From the IMG/VR virus record IMGVR_UViG_3300028800_002273, positions 1 to 59,921 of that record: 59,921 bases of DNA; one strand, given 5' to 3'. This stretch comes from a virus. Of this stretch, positions 7,485 through 17,800 are shown piece by piece; the stretch's first letter is position 1, and each line of letters begins with the position of its first letter. Below the pieces are notes generated by a model. That model saw only the letters and a program-made list of their open reading frames with translations, was not told the origin of the DNA and searched no databases. Made by a program: the position numbers and the translations under genes.

Positions 7485-7555
7485 TCCACCAATAGAATCC
7501 AGTCAATCCAACAGATAACATGGGCGAATGCGCGTTCTTTTTAAAACCAGAGAAA

Positions 7556-7861
7556 TCAGTGTTTGCTACCACCGCCAGTGATCCAATCAATCAACAATTT
7601 TCCAATCAGAGCTATTACGCCGCCAACGACACCGAACGCTGTATTCCAACCACGTTTCTCGCCAGATTCTCGGGCCTGCTTCTCTTCGATCCGTCGCACG
7701 CGGGCGCGGAGACTCTGATATGGTTCGGTGGGGTTATATACTTCATCCATCAACATTTCGATGGTATGAAGGGCACCCTTCTTACCGTCAAGATTTCCGA
7801 CGAGTGAAGACTTTATGAGTGCCACGTCGTCCAATAGTTGTTTTTCTCGCTCAGCGTCCAT
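7556..7861 (-). CDS. Coiled-coil protein with C-terminal membrane anchor (XhlA-like layout)
   Basis: A 101-residue protein with a long charged N-terminal helix (residues 1-65), then a hydrophobic C-terminal helix (AFGVVGGVIALIGKLLIDWI) and a short polar tail. This is the architecture of haemolysin XhlA/holin-associated proteins. It overlaps the response-regulator gene by 11 nt. It may join the lysis complex or anchor a phage factor at the membrane; sequence alone does not decide. Confidence 0.6.
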   Translation of the reverse strand: MDAEREKQLLDDVALIKSSLVGNLDGKKGALHTIEMLMDEVYNPTEPYQSLRARVRRIEEKQARESGEKRGWNTAFGVVGGVIALIGKLLIDWITGGGSKH

Positions 7862-8291
7862 TTATCCCTCCGAATATCTTGCGCAAATCATCTTCCTTGA
7901 CTGGCTTGGTTATGACCTGGATGGCGCCCAGCTTTACCGCCTCGGCGATGAGCGGCGTATTGGTGCTGTAACCAGTGACGATGACTACAACGTTTTTAAT
8001 ATTGATGCTCCGCAGGAAATCAAGCGGATCGAACCCGGGTATTACCAGATCGAGAAAGACGGCATCGAAAGGATTCGCCTTGAACATATTCAACCCTTCG
8101 ACCGGTGACGGACAGGCCGAAGTATCGCAGCGGATGACATTGAGTATGGCCTTGATGAGCAGTTCAACGTCTAGCGGAGCATCGTCGATTATTAACACGC
8201 GTGGCGTGCGGATAAGACGTGCAATGCTCTCGCGCAGATCGGAGAGTCCCTTGCTCGCCTCGGCGCATTTGATGCGGTCATCGGAGTTCAT
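7851..8291 (-). CDS. Stand-alone response-regulator receiver protein
   Basis: A 146-residue CheY-like receiver domain with no output domain. Key sites are present: acidic pair Asp36-Asp37 (VLIIDDAP), phospho-acceptor Asp81 (AVFLDLVIPG), Thr106 (VIVTGYS) and Lys129 (ITKPVKEDDL). An unusual 30-residue N-terminal helix precedes the domain. It is embedded among membrane/holin-like genes and coupled by ATGA to 8288-8548, so it belongs to the phage operon. It probably intercepts or feeds a host phosphorelay; no cognate kinase is in the window. Confidence 0.85.
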   Translation of the reverse strand: MNSDDRIKCAEASKGLSDLRESIARLIRTPRVLIIDDAPLDVELLIKAILNVIRCDTSACPSPVEGLNMFKANPFDAVFLDLVIPGFDPLDFLRSINIKNVVVIVTGYSTNTPLIAEAVKLGAIQVITKPVKEDDLRKIFGGINGR

Positions 8292-8548
8292 TTATACAAA
8301 ACGCAAAGCAACGTGATAACGATGAGGGCGGCGGCGATGACGGTGAGGATGTATGAATGATGATAACGCCCGCGCGCGCCATCGTGCCGGCCATGCAGTT
8401 CAATCCAGCCAAGCCCCAGGCAGAATGCCGGGAAGAGAAACGGCTTCAAATGCCAGGTGCCGAGGTTCAGGCCGCCGTATTTCACGGTGTCAACGAAAGC
8501 CAACACGCCGACCAGGAGACAAAATATTCCGATGATTTTTGTTTTCAT
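8288..8548 (-). CDS. Small multi-pass membrane protein
   Basis: An 86-residue protein with hydrophobic segments at residues 4-20, 35-50 and 65-84, and a basic loop (HGRHDGARGRYHH) between the last two. It starts one base after the stop of the tail-fibre gene at 8549 and is followed by the response regulator through ATGA. No family is recognised; a holin or membrane partner of the response regulator are both possible. Confidence 0.6.
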   Translation of the reverse strand: MKTKIIGIFCLLVGVLAFVDTVKYGGLNLGTWHLKPFLFPAFCLGLGWIELHGRHDGARGRYHHSYILTVIAAALIVITLLCVLYK

Positions 8549-11500
8549 TCAATGGATGGTGCGCAGGATGGTTATGCCGGTAACCGAGGCGGAACCGGTT
8601 GATTTATCGTAGAATCCCACTACGTCATTCGGGCTGGTATCCGGAATGGAGAATGGAACAATGGCACCGGCCGCTAAAACGAAAGTATTGGCATTGGTAA
8701 TGACGATTCCGGCCGTAAAATTTGAGAATACCAAGAACGGTGCTCCGGTGACTGCGCTGTCATTCAGGATACAATTTGCCACATATGATGCGCGCCAATT
8801 TCCATTCGTGGTCGAAGCATTCAACGCGACGGCATTCAACAAGTTATTGACCGGAGCAGTGTTCGTTGGAATGTTGACCTGGCCACTGACTGTAATCCTT
8901 CCGGCGGAATCCACCGCCATCACATTGGTCGTGATAGTTATCGCTGCGGGTTGAAGACTCAATAGGCTATTCGTCATCAGATAGGCGTATGTGTTCAGCG
9001 CCGCGACCAGAGTGTATGCGTCTGAATTGTTCATGCCGCCACCTGCTCCGAACGCGAGACACTTCGCCGTAGTCGGCTGGAACACCCCGCCGCTGTTGAG
9101 GGCGAGAATACCGATGCTGCCATCCTGGGTTCCGGTCGAGAACGTGTTCGTCAAGAGCTGTGGGATTCGATTGTTCCAAAAAAACGACTTCTCGTTCCCG
9201 TCCACCCTTGTCATGAGGGCAACGCCTCGGAAGTCTGTAAGTCCAGCTATTCCCAAAGAGCCACCACCGTTATCATTAAGCCGTGTGGCAAGCAGAGAAG
9301 AAGATGAGTCGCACTGCATCCAAAGAGAACTATTTGCAGCGTCTGCTCCGCAGAGCGAGCTTATGCTGTTCGGAGCGGCGGCATTCCCGCTCAAGAAAAA
9401 CATCGACGCCCAGTTCGTACGCATCGGTCCCGTCGTGTTTGAGCGCGGGATGAATCCCGTGTCACCCCATCCCGCCACGCCGTCACCACTCACGCCGAAC
9501 TTGTCTTGATTTGCACCGCTCTTCCAAACGACAGGGAACGTGTTAGTATTGATGAGATTTATGCGATTCGCGTTCGTCCCGCCAAACATCGTGTAGAGGA
9601 TGTTCATGTTCGTCCAAACGGCTCCACGCTTCAATTCCTTCACCAAATAATCAACGATGCCCCGCTGGATGATGTTCGTCGTGTTCGCCGCCACGATGTA
9701 TTGCAAGGCGTTCGTATCCAAATAGAAGCCTTTGATTGGGTCAGATGAGAACGACATGACCTGCTTGTTCGTCTCGCCAAAGCCGGAGCTTTTTAAAACG
9801 ACGGTCAATACTGTGTTTGACGGGATGATGGTTGGAAGTGTGAGACCGTGCGCCGTCCAGCCTGACGGCCAATAAACCGCGCAATCCACATAGGCGGACG
9901 GCAGGATGAATGTTTGCTGCTGAAAATTCGTGCTCAGGCCGTTCTCGTTGGTGCTGTAGATGAACGCCTGATAGGTGAACAGCGGAATCTCGACCGTGTT
10001 CTCCCCGCTCATGTAGTCGAACGCGACGTTAGTGCAGGAATTCGGCTGTCGCGCTATACCGGTGAGAATCTTTCCGCGAAAGTTCCAGCCTTTCTGCGAC
10101 TCGTTAGTCGTGATAATCATACCGCCCGCCCAGTTGAGTTTCGCCATGTTGTCGCTTTTAGTTCGAATGTCTCCGACGATCGCGCCGGCCACGGTCGCGT
10201 CCACTCCGAAGTTGTAAAAACTCAAATACGATTCTGTGGTGCTTCTCGTTTCGGCCCTTATGCCTGAGTCCATCCCGTGAGTAATAGAGCCGTCATACCA
10301 ATCTACAGCCCACATGGCAGCGTAAGACCATGAAAGCAAGTTTCCGTTTGGAGACACTAATGGGTCATGGTCGAAATTGAACTCCATACTCACACGCCTG
10401 TCGCGCCCGCTGCCAACTTGGACGACGCGATAAGCGGCCCAGTCCGAACCGGGTACTCCGCTGAATCCCGGTCCGAGCATGATGCTCCCCGCCGTGATTT
10501 GAACCTCGAAATCTTTCGCCGTGGGGCCGTGTGAGAAGTTGCAAAAAATCTCCGCCTGACGCCCGTCATGATGGTTCCAATGTATGGGAGAATTGTTATC
10601 ATCGTTTATGTCCTCGCTGATGCCGCCCGAAGTGTTTGTGCTGAAAATGATCGCGCCCTGCGGGAAGCCGACGTTCGTGAAGTTCAGGGTGAACATGTTC
10701 CCTTTGGCCATCCCATTCGTGGCGCCTATAACCCAATTCGTCGTACTCGCCGGGACGCTACTTAAATAACTCCCCGCCGCCTGATACCGCGTGTTATCGA
10801 CATTCGTTGAAACAACTACATTCGTGAACGAAGTGAAATCTCCTTTGGCAGTCAGGCTGTTTGTCAAATCACCAAGCGTCATCGATCCGTTCGTGGTGGG
10901 ATTTCCAGTGGTGTCCAGCAAAAGAATCGGCTTCGTCGCCGCTGTATTGTTGATGAGGACTGCACTGGAAAAGTTAGCTGAACCTGCCGCCCCGGCAGTG
11001 GTCGCGAACGTGGCCATGCCATTGAGATTTCCATTGAATGTCACCGCCGTGATATTGGTGGTATTAGGGTCGTAGAACACAACGCCATTGGTCTGCGGGG
11101 AGTCGGTGATCGTCAAGGCGATGCCAGAAACAGTATTCGTGGTTGCCGTGACGGTTATGTGATTTGCGCCTGTCGCACTGGTAACCACATTGGTTGAAAA
11201 AGGGCTGAACCGGTTCGTGCCACTCGCCGGCAGAATGGAGATGAAATAAGGACTTAACAGCGTCACCAGGAAATTGGTTTCCGCCTCGTTGAAATATTGA
11301 TAGGCCCAATTCACCGCCACACCGAACTGCACATTCAGGTATGGCGTTTTGTACCGCACCAGGTTGAACGGGCCGGTCAGATTCGTGAGCGACATCGGCA
11401 AATATACATTCGTGCGGAACACGCTGTACCCGCCAAATTCAATGGAATATGAAAAACCCACCTGAAGATTCGTGCTCACACTGCCATTGGTCATGCCGGG

Positions 11501-11725
11501 CGTATTCGCGCGCGTGAAAATGATCGGGTCGGGGATATTGAAAGCGCTGCCGTTATCCGCGCCTGGCACACCAGGCGTGATGGTGATGCGCGTGATGCTA
11601 TTGCCTGCCGTGCCAACAAAATTTGTGAAGGGAATATAGACCGCGACTGTCTGCGCCTTTGAGGAAAAGACCAGACAGAGTGAAGCCAAAAACAGAACCT
11701 TGGCGAGAAATCGGAGTTTTCGCAT
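8549..11725 (-). CDS. Large tail-fibre-like protein with N-terminal signal peptide
   Basis: A 1058-residue protein starting MRKLRFLAKVLFLASLCLVF with a clear Sec signal peptide and AKA-like cleavage region near residue 25. Around residues 255-280 it carries the alternating motif seen in phage fibre shafts (GNLNGMATFATTAGAAGSA). The rest is beta-rich and Thr/Asn-rich; the C-terminal 300 residues look like a lectin-type sandwich. The frame extends 60 codons upstream, but those overlap the previous gene and lack signal-peptide logic. It lies in the tail-fibre block. Export of a tail fibre is unexpected; it could instead be a surface adhesin carried by the phage. Confidence 0.7.
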   Translation of the reverse strand: MRKLRFLAKVLFLASLCLVFSSKAQTVAVYIPFTNFVGTAGNSITRITITPGVPGADNGSAFNIPDPIIFTRANTPGMTNGSVSTNLQVGFSYSIEFGGYSVFRTNVYLPMSLTNLTGPFNLVRYKTPYLNVQFGVAVNWAYQYFNEAETNFLVTLLSPYFISILPASGTNRFSPFSTNVVTSATGANHITVTATTNTVSGIALTITDSPQTNGVVFYDPNTTNITAVTFNGNLNGMATFATTAGAAGSANFSSAVLINNTAATKPILLLDTTGNPTTNGSMTLGDLTNSLTAKGDFTSFTNVVVSTNVDNTRYQAAGSYLSSVPASTTNWVIGATNGMAKGNMFTLNFTNVGFPQGAIIFSTNTSGGISEDINDDNNSPIHWNHHDGRQAEIFCNFSHGPTAKDFEVQITAGSIMLGPGFSGVPGSDWAAYRVVQVGSGRDRRVSMEFNFDHDPLVSPNGNLLSWSYAAMWAVDWYDGSITHGMDSGIRAETRSTTESYLSFYNFGVDATVAGAIVGDIRTKSDNMAKLNWAGGMIITTNESQKGWNFRGKILTGIARQPNSCTNVAFDYMSGENTVEIPLFTYQAFIYSTNENGLSTNFQQQTFILPSAYVDCAVYWPSGWTAHGLTLPTIIPSNTVLTVVLKSSGFGETNKQVMSFSSDPIKGFYLDTNALQYIVAANTTNIIQRGIVDYLVKELKRGAVWTNMNILYTMFGGTNANRINLINTNTFPVVWKSGANQDKFGVSGDGVAGWGDTGFIPRSNTTGPMRTNWASMFFLSGNAAAPNSISSLCGADAANSSLWMQCDSSSSLLATRLNDNGGGSLGIAGLTDFRGVALMTRVDGNEKSFFWNNRIPQLLTNTFSTGTQDGSIGILALNSGGVFQPTTAKCLAFGAGGGMNNSDAYTLVAALNTYAYLMTNSLLSLQPAAITITTNVMAVDSAGRITVSGQVNIPTNTAPVNNLLNAVALNASTTNGNWRASYVANCILNDSAVTGAPFLVFSNFTAGIVITNANTFVLAAGAIVPFSIPDTSPNDVVGFYDKSTGSASVTGITILRTIH

Positions 11726-11745
11726 CGAAAACGCCGTTGAGTCAA

Positions 11746-12831
11746 TTATGGACGGTCTACATGTAGGGCGATGGTGTATTCCGAGCTTGATGAGAGTGCC
11801 GTCACACCAACTGTGATAATGAATGAATTGCTCGGGCTGTTTGGATTCGGTTGCATGGACAGGCGCGCGGATGTGAGTGCCGTGCTGTTCGTCAGTGGCG
11901 GCCACCAGGCCATTGAATAGGTTGGTACAACAAAATTGGTTGATACGGTCCTGCTCAATGTGAAGGTGAACAGATTCGTGGTCACCGGTTGCGCCGGCGA
12001 TGCGGTGGTGGTGAATGAAAAGAGCATGGCGCCATCAAACGCCTGCCCAATGAACTGCGCCGCAGATATTAGCGTAGGCGCATTGGTCACAAAGGTTGGT
12101 GTCCCGCCGAGCAGGTTCGCCGTCGTCATTACAATTGCCCCATTTGCAGTCAAGTTTAGGTTGGTATCCACGCTTATCAGGTTGGTTGGCACGACAACGC
12201 CGGTGAACAGGAACAACGTCGGCGTGGGGTTAGCCGCAAGTACCACGTCATTCCCGTTGTAAGTTCCAGACATCGCGAATGGCGTCCCGGCGGCTGGGAA
12301 TTGCGTCTGGTTAACGTAGTCGAATGGGAATCCGCTCGAATAATACATGAGCCGGTTCGGCGTCGAGTGTGTAGAACTCGTTAACAACATCGGGTTTCCT
12401 TGATATTTCGTCGGACTGTTCGTCTGATTGAAGATCACCACATAAAGCCCGTTCGTGTTGTTGAACTGCAAGAACCCACCGGTGAATCCTGCGTTCGTAT
12501 ATTTCCCGATCGTCGCCGCCGTTCCAGCATTCGAAACGACCAAATACGAACTCGATGAAGCCAGTGCGGTGGACACAATCAAGAGTCCGTTTGTGGTCGT
12601 TATCAAGTAACCCTTCAACGAGACGTTCGTTCGGAGGAGCGAGACTGTGTTGCTCATCACGCTGAAGTCCTTCGAAGAAAACTTTGGTATGATTGGCTGG
12701 CCATTCGCCGTTACCGTGTTCCTGTTCATAACTCCAATGACGGCCTGCGGGTTGTTCGTGACGATGATATATGACTGAGACTCAGCGGTCAGTGTGAGCA
12801 ATAGAAACGAGAAAATGAGGATTGTTTTCAC
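11746..12831 (-). CDS. Exported Thr/Asn-rich beta protein in the tail-fibre block
   Basis: A 361-residue protein with a signal peptide (MKTILIFSFLLLTLTAESQS). The mature part is predicted beta-sheet, with many Thr-Asn dipeptides and no Cys. Tight spacing (6 nt from the gene upstream, 20 nt to the fibre gene downstream) places it in the same transcription unit as the tail fibres. No catalytic motif is visible. It may be a fibre or collar component, or a secreted adhesin. Confidence 0.65.
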   Translation of the reverse strand: MKTILIFSFLLLTLTAESQSYIIVTNNPQAVIGVMNRNTVTANGQPIIPKFSSKDFSVMSNTVSLLRTNVSLKGYLITTTNGLLIVSTALASSSSYLVVSNAGTAATIGKYTNAGFTGGFLQFNNTNGLYVVIFNQTNSPTKYQGNPMLLTSSTHSTPNRLMYYSSGFPFDYVNQTQFPAAGTPFAMSGTYNGNDVVLAANPTPTLFLFTGVVVPTNLISVDTNLNLTANGAIVMTTANLLGGTPTFVTNAPTLISAAQFIGQAFDGAMLFSFTTTASPAQPVTTNLFTFTLSRTVSTNFVVPTYSMAWWPPLTNSTALTSARLSMQPNPNSPSNSFIITVGVTALSSSSEYTIALHVDRP

Positions 12832-12837
12832 GTGATA

Positions 12838-14799
12838 TTAAGGAAGCACGATGGGTTTCGGGTAAAATCCGTATCCTCCTTGCGCCGAGCATGTCGGTGC
12901 AGGTGTGACCAAACCGCTCCATCCATGGTCTGGCCATGTGGCGACTACATCCGTAATGAGCGCCCGCCCGGCCTGCGTGACAGACCAATAGGTGTATTTA
13001 ACCGTCCCGAAACCGTCTATACTGAACCCTGGTCCTGGCCCATATTGCTGCGCCTGAAACGTGGAGTTGTCTTGCATGCCCTTCGCGTCCGCCAACTTTC
13101 TACAGTCGCAGCCAACGATGAAATAAACGTCCGAAGAACTACACGATGGATCATTCGTCGTCACGATGCACGGCGGCGAATTAGTTGGTGAACCCGGCGG
13201 ACCGGTCGGCGGATCCCATGTGAGAAGTATCGCGCCCTCATTGTTGAAAATGTTCCCGCCGATCTTCCCGCCACTACCGCACACATACCAGAGGTTTGAG
13301 TTGATCGCCGTGGTGAACGTGACCTTCTGTCCGCCGCTTCCAATATACGCGGTGTTCGTGTCGGGTATCAGGAACAGCGTGCTCATGTTCGTGAGGTAGA
13401 ATTCCTCGAACGGTCCAGTGCCCGTGATGTTTATCTCAGGAGAGCCGGGCCCAGGCGGAATGAACTGCGCATTCGTCGCCCAATAGAACTTCACGTCCGA
13501 GTTGCCGATGTATTGCGACCACGCCATGACCGTCTCGACGTTGGTGGTATAGTTCGTCAGAACTGGCTGAACGAAATAGGTTCCGGACGGCGCCGGCGCG
13601 GCTCCGGTACCGAATGTCAACGTCCACGACGCGTTCGTAGGCTCAGAGGCGGTATAGGCAGTATAATCTGGAACACCGTTCGAGCCCATTGTCCACACCG
13701 AACCAGTGTGAAATATCCTCATGTTGTCGAAGGTGGCGTTCGTCCAAACGTCCAACCCGTCGAAATAATTCTCCTGAGAGTTCGTCGCAGTGGGTTGTCT
13801 ATAAAACTGCCTGTAGGTTCCATTAAGGTTCGGCGTCCCAGCACCCGAAATGGTTATGACGATGTTCGAGGCAATCCAATTCACATATGCATTCGTCGAG
13901 TTTACGATTCTGTTCGTGAACACCTGCCCGAAGGCGTCCCACTTGTGATAAAGGCCGTTGATCTTGAAATCGTTCGTCACGAACATCGTGTCCGCCGTGT
14001 AGACGTCACCGTTCGTGCAGAGGAGTTGAACCGTCGCCGTGATTCCACAGGCGTTCGAATATATAATCACGTCGTCACTGTTCGTGTAGAACGGGTAATA
14101 TGGCCCGCTATGGTCCGGGCAAGGCCGGCTCCCGGTTATGGTGAAAAGGCAAGCGTTCGTGTAGGTGTTCGCGGGCAGATCGCCGTCGAGCAAATACGGC
14201 CCAGCCGGGTCGTCGCAGGTGAACGAATTCGTGAGTCTTTTGAAATTGCAGGCGTTCGTGTAGACCTTCGTCCCGTTCGGCAGCGTTGAATTGAGCGAAT
14301 ATGGGCCGGCCCAGTTCGTGCAGAAATAAAGTCCAGTATCAATTATCATTTTCCCGTTGCAGTTGGACAAGACTCCTGCGCTCGGTTGCGGTCCGGACAG
14401 CCAGATGTAACCGCAGCCTGGCGGCGTGAGTCCATCGGTTATGTCCTGCGCGTTCGTGAACAATATTCCACCGATATATCTATACGCGTGATCATCGATG
14501 AGGTTTAAGCGGTTCGTGCTCGTCTGGTTCGATGAACCACCAGAATAAATTAGCACCTTGGTTGCATCACTCCCGCCACCGCCAATACTGCTCGGAAATT
14601 GATTCGTCAGAAACCGGTAAGCCGCGCCGCTCACCCACCAATTGCTGATGGTAATCCAATTGGTGGCATTATCCTGCCAATGAAAAAGATTTGGGTTGCC
14701 CGGCGGATCCACCCTGAAATTCGTCTGACCGGCCGAGCGAAACACGGAGACGCAAAGGAGCAAAGACGCAAGGTAGCCCGTAAATCGGCGGCGATTCAT
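12838..14799 (-). CDS. Exported Cys-containing tail-fibre-block protein with internal repeats
   Basis: A 653-residue protein. The N-terminus MNRRRFTGYLASLLLCVSVF has a signal peptide with an RRRF pair that slightly resembles a Tat motif. Residues about 165-265 hold three related units of the form AGPY ... YTNAC with extra Cys (CTNWAGPY, CDDPAGPY, CPDHSGPY), suggesting disulphide-stabilised repeats folded outside the cytoplasm. The C-terminal third is Gly/Pro/Cys-rich (CIVTTNDPSCSSSDVY). The hydrophobic signal core is encoded by a spacer-type repeat (see 14742-14773). Function unknown; placement argues for a tail-associated or phage-carried surface protein. Confidence 0.65.
   Translation of the reverse strand: MNRRRFTGYLASLLLCVSVFRSAGQTNFRVDPPGNPNLFHWQDNATNWITISNWWVSGAAYRFLTNQFPSSIGGGGSDATKVLIYSGGSSNQTSTNRLNLIDDHAYRYIGGILFTNAQDITDGLTPPGCGYIWLSGPQPSAGVLSNCNGKMIIDTGLYFCTNWAGPYSLNSTLPNGTKVYTNACNFKRLTNSFTCDDPAGPYLLDGDLPANTYTNACLFTITGSRPCPDHSGPYYPFYTNSDDVIIYSNACGITATVQLLCTNGDVYTADTMFVTNDFKINGLYHKWDAFGQVFTNRIVNSTNAYVNWIASNIVITISGAGTPNLNGTYRQFYRQPTATNSQENYFDGLDVWTNATFDNMRIFHTGSVWTMGSNGVPDYTAYTASEPTNASWTLTFGTGAAPAPSGTYFVQPVLTNYTTNVETVMAWSQYIGNSDVKFYWATNAQFIPPGPGSPEINITGTGPFEEFYLTNMSTLFLIPDTNTAYIGSGGQKVTFTTAINSNLWYVCGSGGKIGGNIFNNEGAILLTWDPPTGPPGSPTNSPPCIVTTNDPSCSSSDVYFIVGCDCRKLADAKGMQDNSTFQAQQYGPGPGFSIDGFGTVKYTYWSVTQAGRALITDVVATWPDHGWSGLVTPAPTCSAQGGYGFYPKPIVLP
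14742..14773 (-). repeat. GCAAAG-type spacer repeat inside a signal-peptide coding region
   Basis: The plus-strand text acggagacgcaaaggagcaa continued by agacgcaagg has the triplet-like GACGCAAAG pattern that I remember as a dispersed spacer repeat in Verrucomicrobia. On the minus strand it encodes the hydrophobic core of the signal peptide at 12838-14799. A related stretch (ctctgtgtgctctgtgcctc) sits in the 48-nt gap before that gene. Confidence 0.45.
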
Positions 14800-14847
14800 T
14801 CAGAAAACCGGGCAAGTCAAAAACTCTGTGTGCTCTGTGCCTCTATG

Positions 14848-17800
14848 CTAAAGCAGATTCAGGAGCGCCACAAAATCATTCACCGGCTGTGCGCTCAACG
14901 GAAACTGCGTGTAACTGGCCACGCCACCAAAGCCGCCCGGGTCGCCTTCGAAGTAATTCGGGAAGCGAAAGAAATTAACCATCGCCAAACCCGCATAATC
15001 CAGATCGTTGATATATTCACCGCTGTTATATTGGATCATCGCACCGGAATACTGCCGGTTATGGAAAATCGGCTGGAAACACGCCACCACCTCGCACCGC
15101 ACCGCGTCCGTTGCCTGGTATGCGATGGGCACACCGTGCAACACTGGCCACGCCACTGTGGCGCGCGCCTCGAGCGCGCCGTGCGGTATGGTCACCGTGG
15201 TCAACGCCGTGAAGACGCCCGGGTTGATCGTCTCAAAGCTCGTATGCACTGCGCCCACGTTAAATCCTATCGCCACCACCAGCTCCTGCAGGTCCGCATC
15301 CGCCGTGGGCGGCAGGTAGATGGATGGATTCCGCCCGGCCGCTTTCACAGTGAGTTTCGGCAAACGGCGCACGAGAATTTGCGTGATCATGAAGCCGCGC
15401 TGCGGAATCAGTTGCTCATACTGCACCGCCGGCGGGATGATGGGCGCCTCGGTGTTCTCAAAAATGTCATTCGAGAAACATTCGCCCGGTCCTTGCGTCT
15501 GGTTCGTCGGGTCCAGTTCCACACCGATGCTCGGCACCACCAGTGGGTATTGCTGAAACCGCCACAGATAATTTGCCGCGCTGATATTGCCGTAATTCTC
15601 AAAACGCGCACTGATCGTCGTGCTGTGGCTCGCGCCGGTGGCGTTGTACACCGTCAGATGCAATGTCGCGGTCACCAAGGCCGCCGCGCCGTATTGCGCC
15701 ACCAGGTCTGCCCACGTCAATGTGCCGCCTGCTTTTAATATCTGAAACGTGGAACCATCCAGCGGATTCGGCGTGCCGGTGTTGCTCACCAGAATCGTCA
15801 AGGTTGGCACATCCACGCTATACGAAAAATTCTTAACGCCTGTATTGAAAAAAAACGCCGTATTGTCCTGTGCTGTATTCGCCAAAGTCACTGTGCGTTG
15901 TGACAGGCTCCGATATGCATCAATCCCGCTGAACCATGGATACGCGTCCGTATCGCGCATCACCGGCCATTGCGCTGCCTGCGCCATCAAACCCGGTTCC
16001 ACCGGCCGTATCGTTACCGGCGTGTATTGCTGCCACAAGATCGCCAGCACCGGTATATCCGCGCCCGAATCGTTCACGATTACGAAAAACAACTTTTTTC
16101 CGCCCGCTGTCTTCGCCACCGTGCTGCCATCGTAAAACGCCTGCACATCCGCAAAATTCACCTGCCCGTTCGTCGTCTTGAAACCGTAGGTGGTGGGATC
16201 TGCGATATCCACCGTTTGCTTCAAAGAAACATAGATCGAGATGGCCGCGCTGACGGAAACAATCGGATCATCGCCCGCCGTCGCACCGGGCCCGTAATAT
16301 TTCGCCAGCGTCACATCATCCGGATAATTCACCGTTGCGATATATTTCGCATTCTTGGCCAAAGGCGGGTTCACATTGCCGTAAGTCACCTCCTGACGCA
16401 CCAGCGTGGGGCTCGGCTGGCGCATCGCCGTGCGCGGGTTCACCACCGTTCCGCTGTTCGCGCCGCCTTGCAGAAACGTTTCGTCCAACGCAGTCGCCAC
16501 AATCCGCCGCGGCACAGTGTTGAACTCCAGTTGCGCCAGCTTCTGCACATGCGGCGCGATGTCCGTATCCAGGAACGTATTGATCGCCGGTATCGGCAAC
16601 GTATCCGCCTGCCACACACCGCGCATCGGCGTCAGGTTAATCGCCACAAATGGCCATTTATCGTCCGCGGGCCAATCCACAGTCGTGTTCGTGAATGAAA
16701 ACCCGCGCAACACATTGTTATCCGCCAAAGCCGTCAACGTCAGCTTTTGCCCGTCATTCGCCGGATGGATGATCTGCGTCCCCGCGCGCGCAGTCGTGGC
16801 CGGAAAGAAAAATTCACACCGCGCCGTCGAAGTGGGCGGCACCGCATAATCTCCCGTCGCCGTGAAATTATAGGTGCCGTGCGCACCAGCCGCCACGTCC
16901 ATCAAAATATACTTCACATCCACACCGCCCAGGCGCAAGGGTATCTCGATCCGCGCAAAAAACTGGCAATCCACCGGCGCTTTGAAACCAAACGTCTCGC
17001 TCACCGTCACATTCGGCGTGCTCCCGCTGCCAACGCCCACCTGCTTCAACGGCGCCATCACACCCCACAACAGGTCCGCTGCATCAGAAGTGGCGTTTAG
17101 ATATGGTATGTCCGCCGTGTAATCGATGTTCGCATTGGAAAAATCCTCATCACCGCCCGAGAACAGGAAACGGATATTTTTGAACAGCAGAAAATCCTTG
17201 CTCGGCACACCCGATGCCGTCCAATACGCCGAACCGCCCGCCGGCACCTGGTTAACGCTATTCGCCGTCGCTGTCCACAGCGAGCCCGCATACGCCACCT
17301 TATCCCCGATCAGGTAAAGCGTCCCCGGATCCCATTGCGCCGGCACACCGCCGTTTTTCACAGGAAACGGTGTCAGGAACAATTTGCCGTTATGCGCCAC
17401 TGCCGGACATGGATTGATCCCCACACACTGGTCCGTCGAGAGTTTATAGGCATCCGGGAAATACTCCGTGCCCGGCGCATAATGCAGCACGTTCGTCCAC
17501 ATGTCGTCGCGCATGCGCTGCAATTCACGCAACCTGCTCAATGGACTCCGCGTATTCACCGCACCCACCAAAGAGCCCAGCTCTTCCGTCTGCCACCCGC
17601 CCACATCCGCCCAGGCATCATTCGCCAGCGCGTAGAAATCCACGTCATCCGTGAACGACGTTCCCGCCACGATGCGAAAAATCTTGTTCACCGCCAGAAA
17701 TTGGTCACCCAGAATCGATTCACTCGATAACCCGAACTCCACCGCCTGCACGTGATATTTCGCCGCGCCCGCCACCGCCGTCCACGACCAGGTGATCTTG

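Noticed and set aside
8549-11905. Longer form of the tail-fibre protein starting at 11905
   Set aside because: The extra 60 codons overlap the previous gene and place the signal peptide internally; the start at 11725 is cleaner.
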